Source: JANLSE01 sp031362265
GTDB lineage: Bacteria > Chloroflexota > Chloroflexia > Chloroflexales > Roseiflexaceae
NCBI GenBank assembly: GCA_031362265.1
Contig: JANLSE010000603.1
Span: 1-8,694 of the forward strand
Direction: 5' to 3'
Length of the DNA: 8,694 bases
Shown here: one piece after another, positions 6,224 through 8,694 of the stretch
Layout of the letters: each line of letters opens with the position of its first letter
Position numbering within the stretch: the first letter of the stretch is position 1
The notes under the pieces: model-generated
Database searches by the model: none
Told to the model about the DNA's origin: nothing
What the model saw: only the letters and a program-made list of their open reading frames with translations
Position numbers and translations under genes: made by a program

Positions 6224-7180
6224 CTAGGATTCGCCGCTCTGCATCCGCTCATGCAAGAACTCCCAGATTGCTACAGCCGCTAGCCGACATGTGCGTAGAT
6301 CAATGTCATAGTTGGGGTTGATCTCGCTGATTTCCAGGATGCGGCTACGTGGATCGTGCCCGGCGATCTGAGCAACGCTACAGAACTCCTCCGCGGTCAG
6401 GCCAGTTGGATTTGGGGCGCTCACTCCAGGTGCATCACTGGCACGCACCACATCCATATCTAGCCCCCAGAAGATCGCCTGTGCCTCGTTTGCAAGCACT
6501 TGCTGCAACAGTTCTGCGATACCAGTTGCGCGCCATGCCGCTAATGAAGCGACGTGTGCGCCACACGATTCGAGATAGTCACGATGGGCTTGCGCCACTG
6601 CAAAGGGCTGATGCCCAAGCTCATAAAAGTTGCCAGGCGTAAGGATGCCCTCTTCGAGCAGCATGCGATAAGGGGTGCCGCTATTGCGTGGTGTATCGGC
6701 GCGCACATCAAAATGGGTGTCGACATTCAGCCCTAGCACACTCGTATTGGCTAACCCTTGTACCAGCCCACAGCAATCGGCATAGGCTAGATCGTTCCCG
6801 CCACCGAGACTGACCAATGTCTTCCCATCGCGGATAACCTGGCCGACCACAGCAGTATGCCTCGCATGGATCTCCTCCAGCCGACCTAAGCTGCTGGTAT
6901 TGCCTAGATCAAACAACCGTAACCCCTCAATCGCCACCAGCCGATAGAATCGATCACGGATCGCATCGGGCGCTGCAGCTGCCCCTACCCGCCCACCATT
7001 GCGCTGTACACCCTCATCCTGTGGGCAGCCCAGAAGCACCACATCCGCTGTCGCGTAATCCTCGGGTTGGTGGCGCACAATGTTACCCATACGCGGGTCG
7101 GCAAGGTCTTCTTTTTTGAAGAAGAGACTGGTCGTCGGGCGGGTGATTTGATCAAACAACTGCTTGTGGTCGGTGGGCAT
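6224..7180 (-). CDS. hutG: formimidoylglutamase (arginase/ureohydrolase family)
   Basis: This 318-residue enzyme is a ureohydrolase that hydrolyses N-formimidoyl-L-glutamate to glutamate and formamide, the last step of the four-step histidine degradation route, in the cytoplasm with two Mn ions. Metal-ligand motifs are visible: LGGGND (125-130), VDTHFD (D154, H156, D158) and GLDMD (D241, D243), followed by APGVSAPNPTG (250-260) and EISEINPNYDID (283-294). The divergent urocanate hydratase gene supports HutG over agmatinase or arginase. The first ligand position is Asn129 instead of the usual His (GGxH), which may weaken the MnA site; from memory, an Asn here is also found in the characterised Trypanosoma cruzi enzyme. 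The ATG at 7180 has AAAGGA 6 nt upstream. The -10 TATAAT is so close that the untranslated leader would be only about 10-13 nt. Length is normal for the family. Confidence 0.88.
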   Translation of the reverse strand: MPTDHKQLFDQITRPTTSLFFKKEDLADPRMGNIVRHQPEDYATADVVLLGCPQDEGVQRNGGRVGAAAAPDAIRDRFYRLVAIEGLRLFDLGNTSSLGRLEEIHARHTAVVGQVIRDGKTLVSLGGGNDLAYADCCGLVQGLANTSVLGLNVDTHFDVRADTPRNSGTPYRMLLEEGILTPGNFYELGHQPFAVAQAHRDYLESCGAHVASLAAWRATGIAELLQQVLANEAQAIFWGLDMDVVRASDAPGVSAPNPTGLTAEEFCSVAQIAGHDPRSRILEISEINPNYDIDLRTCRLAAVAIWEFLHERMQSGES

Positions 7181-7197
7181 TGCGAATCCTTTCGTAC

Positions 7198-7227
7198 ATT
7201 ATAATCTCGTACTTGACAATTTGTCTA
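7198..7227 (-). promoter_or_regulatory. sigma-70-type promoter of hutG
   Basis: On the minus strand TAGACA (-35, 5 of 6) and TATAAT (-10, 6 of 6) are spaced 18 nt apart. The -35 lies inside the TTGTCTAGACAA palindrome, so a bound repressor would block it directly. The predicted start near 7191 falls at the edge of the hutG Shine-Dalgarno sequence. Confidence 0.7.
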
Positions 7228-7241
7228 GACAACCATACAAT
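7213..7241 (+). promoter_or_regulatory. sigma-70-type promoter of hutU
   Basis: TTGACA (-35, 6 of 6) and TACAAT (-10, 5 of 6) are spaced exactly 17 nt apart. Transcription would start near 7248, about 33 nt before the hutU ATG. The spacer contains the TTGTCTAGACAA palindrome, an effective repression position. Confidence 0.8.
7221..7232. promoter_or_regulatory. perfect 12-bp palindrome TTGTCTAGACAA, probable HutC/GntR-type operator
   Basis: It is a fully symmetric dyad of the TTGT-N4-ACAA form, resembling operators of the HutC branch of GntR regulators, which respond to urocanate. It lies in the hutU promoter spacer and covers the -35 of hutG. A third half-site (GACAA, 7215-7219) on the left forms an overlapping GACAA-T-TTGTC dyad, and a degenerate TGTGTTAGACA lies at 7243-7253 over the hutU start site. 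The regulator gene is not in the window. Confidence 0.65.
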
Positions 7242-7280
7242 CTGTGTTAGACATATTCTATCACGAATAGGAATGCACTC

Positions 7281-8694
7281 ATGAGTACAGCGCCCGCAGC
7301 AGCCCGGCCCGTTCGCGCGCCGATTGGTACACAGCTCACATGCAAGAACTGGTTGATCGAGGCGGCCTATCGTATGCTCCAGAATAACCTCGATCCACAG
7401 GTAGCCTTCGATCCAGATCAGTTGATTGTGTATGGTGGGCGTGGCAAGGCGGCCCGCAACTGGGAAAGCTTTGATGCGATCCTGCAATCGTTACGCGATC
7501 TGGAGCCAGATGAGACGTTGCTTGTGCAATCTGGTAAACCGGTGGCTGTGTTTCGTACCCATACCGATGCGCCACGGGTGCTTTTGGCGAACAGTAATAT
7601 TGTGCCGAAGTGGGCCACCCAGGAGAATTTCGATCGTTGGGAACGTGAAGGACTCTTGATGTATGGCCAGATGACAGCTGGTAGCTGGATCTATATTGGC
7701 ACACAGGGGATTTTGCAAGGTACCTATGAGACATTTGCGGCACTGGCGCGTACCCATGGCTGGGGTACACTGCGCGGCAAGTTTGTGCTCACCGCAGGCC
7801 TTGGTGAGATGGGCGGTGCCCAAGCCCTGGCAATCACCATGAACGAAGGGGTTGGGCTGCTGGTTGAGGTGGATCGCTGGCGTGCCGAGCGGCGGCTTGG
7901 CTTGCGCCAAATCGATGCGATTAGTACCGATCTCGAGGATGCATTGCAGCAGGTTGAGCAAGCTGTCGCACAGCAAACCCCACGTTCGATTGCCCTGATT
8001 GGCAATGCTGCCGAGATTTTGCCACGCCTGGTGAGTATGGGTATCACCCCAGATGTGGTGACCGATCAAACTTCGGCGCATGATGTAGCTTATGGCTATA
8101 TTCCAGCAGGGATGACCCTTGATGAGGCTACGGCACTACGCCAAGCCGATCCTGCTCAGTATGAACAGCGTGCGATGCAATCGATGGCAGCCCATGTGCG
8201 GGCGATGCTCGATTTCCAGGAACGTGGTGCGGTGGTGTTCGATTATGGTAACAATCTACGCCAGCGTGCCTTTGATGCTGGAGTGTTGAATGCTTTCAGC
8301 TACCCTGGGTTCGTGCCTGCCTATATTCGCCCATTATTCTGCGAAGGGAATGGCCCATTCCGCTGGGTTGCGCTGAGTGGTGATCCCGAAGACATTTACG
8401 CCACCGATCGTGCCATGATTGAGCTGTTCCCCGAGAATGAGCATCTGCATCGTTGGTTACATATGGCGCGTGAACAGGTTGCCTTCCAAGGGTTGCCTGC
8501 GCGAATCTGCTGGCTGCGCTATGGTGAGCGGGTGCGTGCAGGGCTGCGGCTCAACGAGATGGTGGCACGTGGTGAGGTAAAAGCCCCAATTGTGATTGGA
8601 CGTGATCATCTTGATAGCGGCTCGGTTGCAAGCCCTAACCGCGAGACAGAGGCCATGCGTGATGGTAGTGATGCAATTGCGGATTGGCCGCTGT
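7281..8694 (+). CDS. hutU: urocanate hydratase (partial, 3' end beyond window)
   Basis: Urocanate hydratase adds water to urocanate to give 4-imidazolone-5-propionate, using tightly bound NAD+ as an electrophile; it is the second step of histidine degradation. The first 471 codons are in view of a family length near 550-560, with an unbroken frame to the last base. Motifs in order are YGGRGKAARNW (51-61), MYGQMTAGSWIYIGTQGI (127-144), the NAD-binding GLGEMGGAQ (173-181), GPFRWVALSGDPEDIY (358-373), the urocanase signature FQGLPARICW (402-411) with the active-site cysteine C410, and GRDHLDSGSVASPNRETEAM (440-459). The ATG at 7281 has AGGA 8 nt upstream and starts MSTAPAAARPVRAP, a normal variable N-terminus. 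It is transcribed away from hutG; remaining hut genes such as hutH and hutI probably follow to the right, which cannot be seen. Confidence 0.97.
   Translation, partial: MSTAPAAARPVRAPIGTQLTCKNWLIEAAYRMLQNNLDPQVAFDPDQLIVYGGRGKAARNWESFDAILQSLRDLEPDETLLVQSGKPVAVFRTHTDAPRVLLANSNIVPKWATQENFDRWEREGLLMYGQMTAGSWIYIGTQGILQGTYETFAALARTHGWGTLRGKFVLTAGLGEMGGAQALAITMNEGVGLLVEVDRWRAERRLGLRQIDAISTDLEDALQQVEQAVAQQTPRSIALIGNAAEILPRLVSMGITPDVVTDQTSAHDVAYGYIPAGMTLDEATALRQADPAQYEQRAMQSMAAHVRAMLDFQERGAVVFDYGNNLRQRAFDAGVLNAFSYPGFVPAYIRPLFCEGNGPFRWVALSGDPEDIYATDRAMIELFPENEHLHRWLHMAREQVAFQGLPARICWLRYGERVRAGLRLNEMVARGEVKAPIVIGRDHLDSGSVASPNRETEAMRDGSDAIADWPL

Noticed and set aside
7491..8081. 196-residue antisense frame in hutU
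   Set aside because: It is fully inside the clearly homologous urocanate hydratase coding sequence and shows no family motif.

Overview
The window looks like chromosomal DNA from a free-living bacterium of moderate GC content, most probably a member of the Chloroflexota (Chloroflexales or Herpetosiphon-like). That placement is an inference. It rests on the style of an LPxTG-anchored protein with an alpha/alpha-toroid, on strong sigma-70-type promoters with Shine-Dalgarno sites, and on the divergent DUF1998 helicase-like protein; no taxonomic marker gene is present. Six protein genes are supported: five on the minus strand, and one (hutU) on the plus strand that runs off the right edge. No mobile element, CRISPR array, tRNA or rRNA was seen.

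Left region (1-2560, minus strand): a cobalamin module. A good promoter (TTGACG-17-TAGGAT) fires leftward into a recognisable cobalamin riboswitch. A rho-independent terminator follows, and then a gene for a secreted 349-residue alpha/alpha-toroid (prenyltransferase/squalene-oxidase repeat) protein with a signal peptide and a C-terminal LPNTG sortase signal. The toroid fold is shared with the alpha domain of animal B12 carriers (intrinsic factor, transcobalamin), so the best reading is a cell-surface cobalamin-capture protein whose expression is shut off by B12. A DMT/EamA-family membrane transporter gene lies 174 bp downstream, beyond a long hairpin, and may or may not belong to the same regulon.

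Middle region (2564-6150, minus strand): a phytanoyl-CoA dioxygenase family Fe(II)/2-oxoglutarate oxygenase is preceded by a 911-residue protein. The latter is clearly built on the Hrq1/MrfA (DUF1998) helicase plan but has lost the Walker A lysine, the DEAH acidic pair, the motif VI arginines and the zinc cysteines. It carries a Pro/Arg/Gln-rich RQEPP-repeat linker and a Tudor-like C-terminal domain of the PcrA/UvrD type, and looks like a helicase turned into a scaffold.

Right region (6224-8694): the start of a histidine-utilisation (hut) locus. hutG (formimidoylglutamase, minus) and hutU (urocanate hydratase, plus, 3' end outside the window) are divergent across 100 bp. Near-consensus promoters for the two genes overlap there on a perfect TTGTCTAGACAA palindrome, placed so that one HutC/GntR-type repressor could switch both. 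Urocanate hydratase makes imidazolonepropionate; after hydrolysis by HutI (not in view), HutG splits formiminoglutamate to glutamate and formamide.
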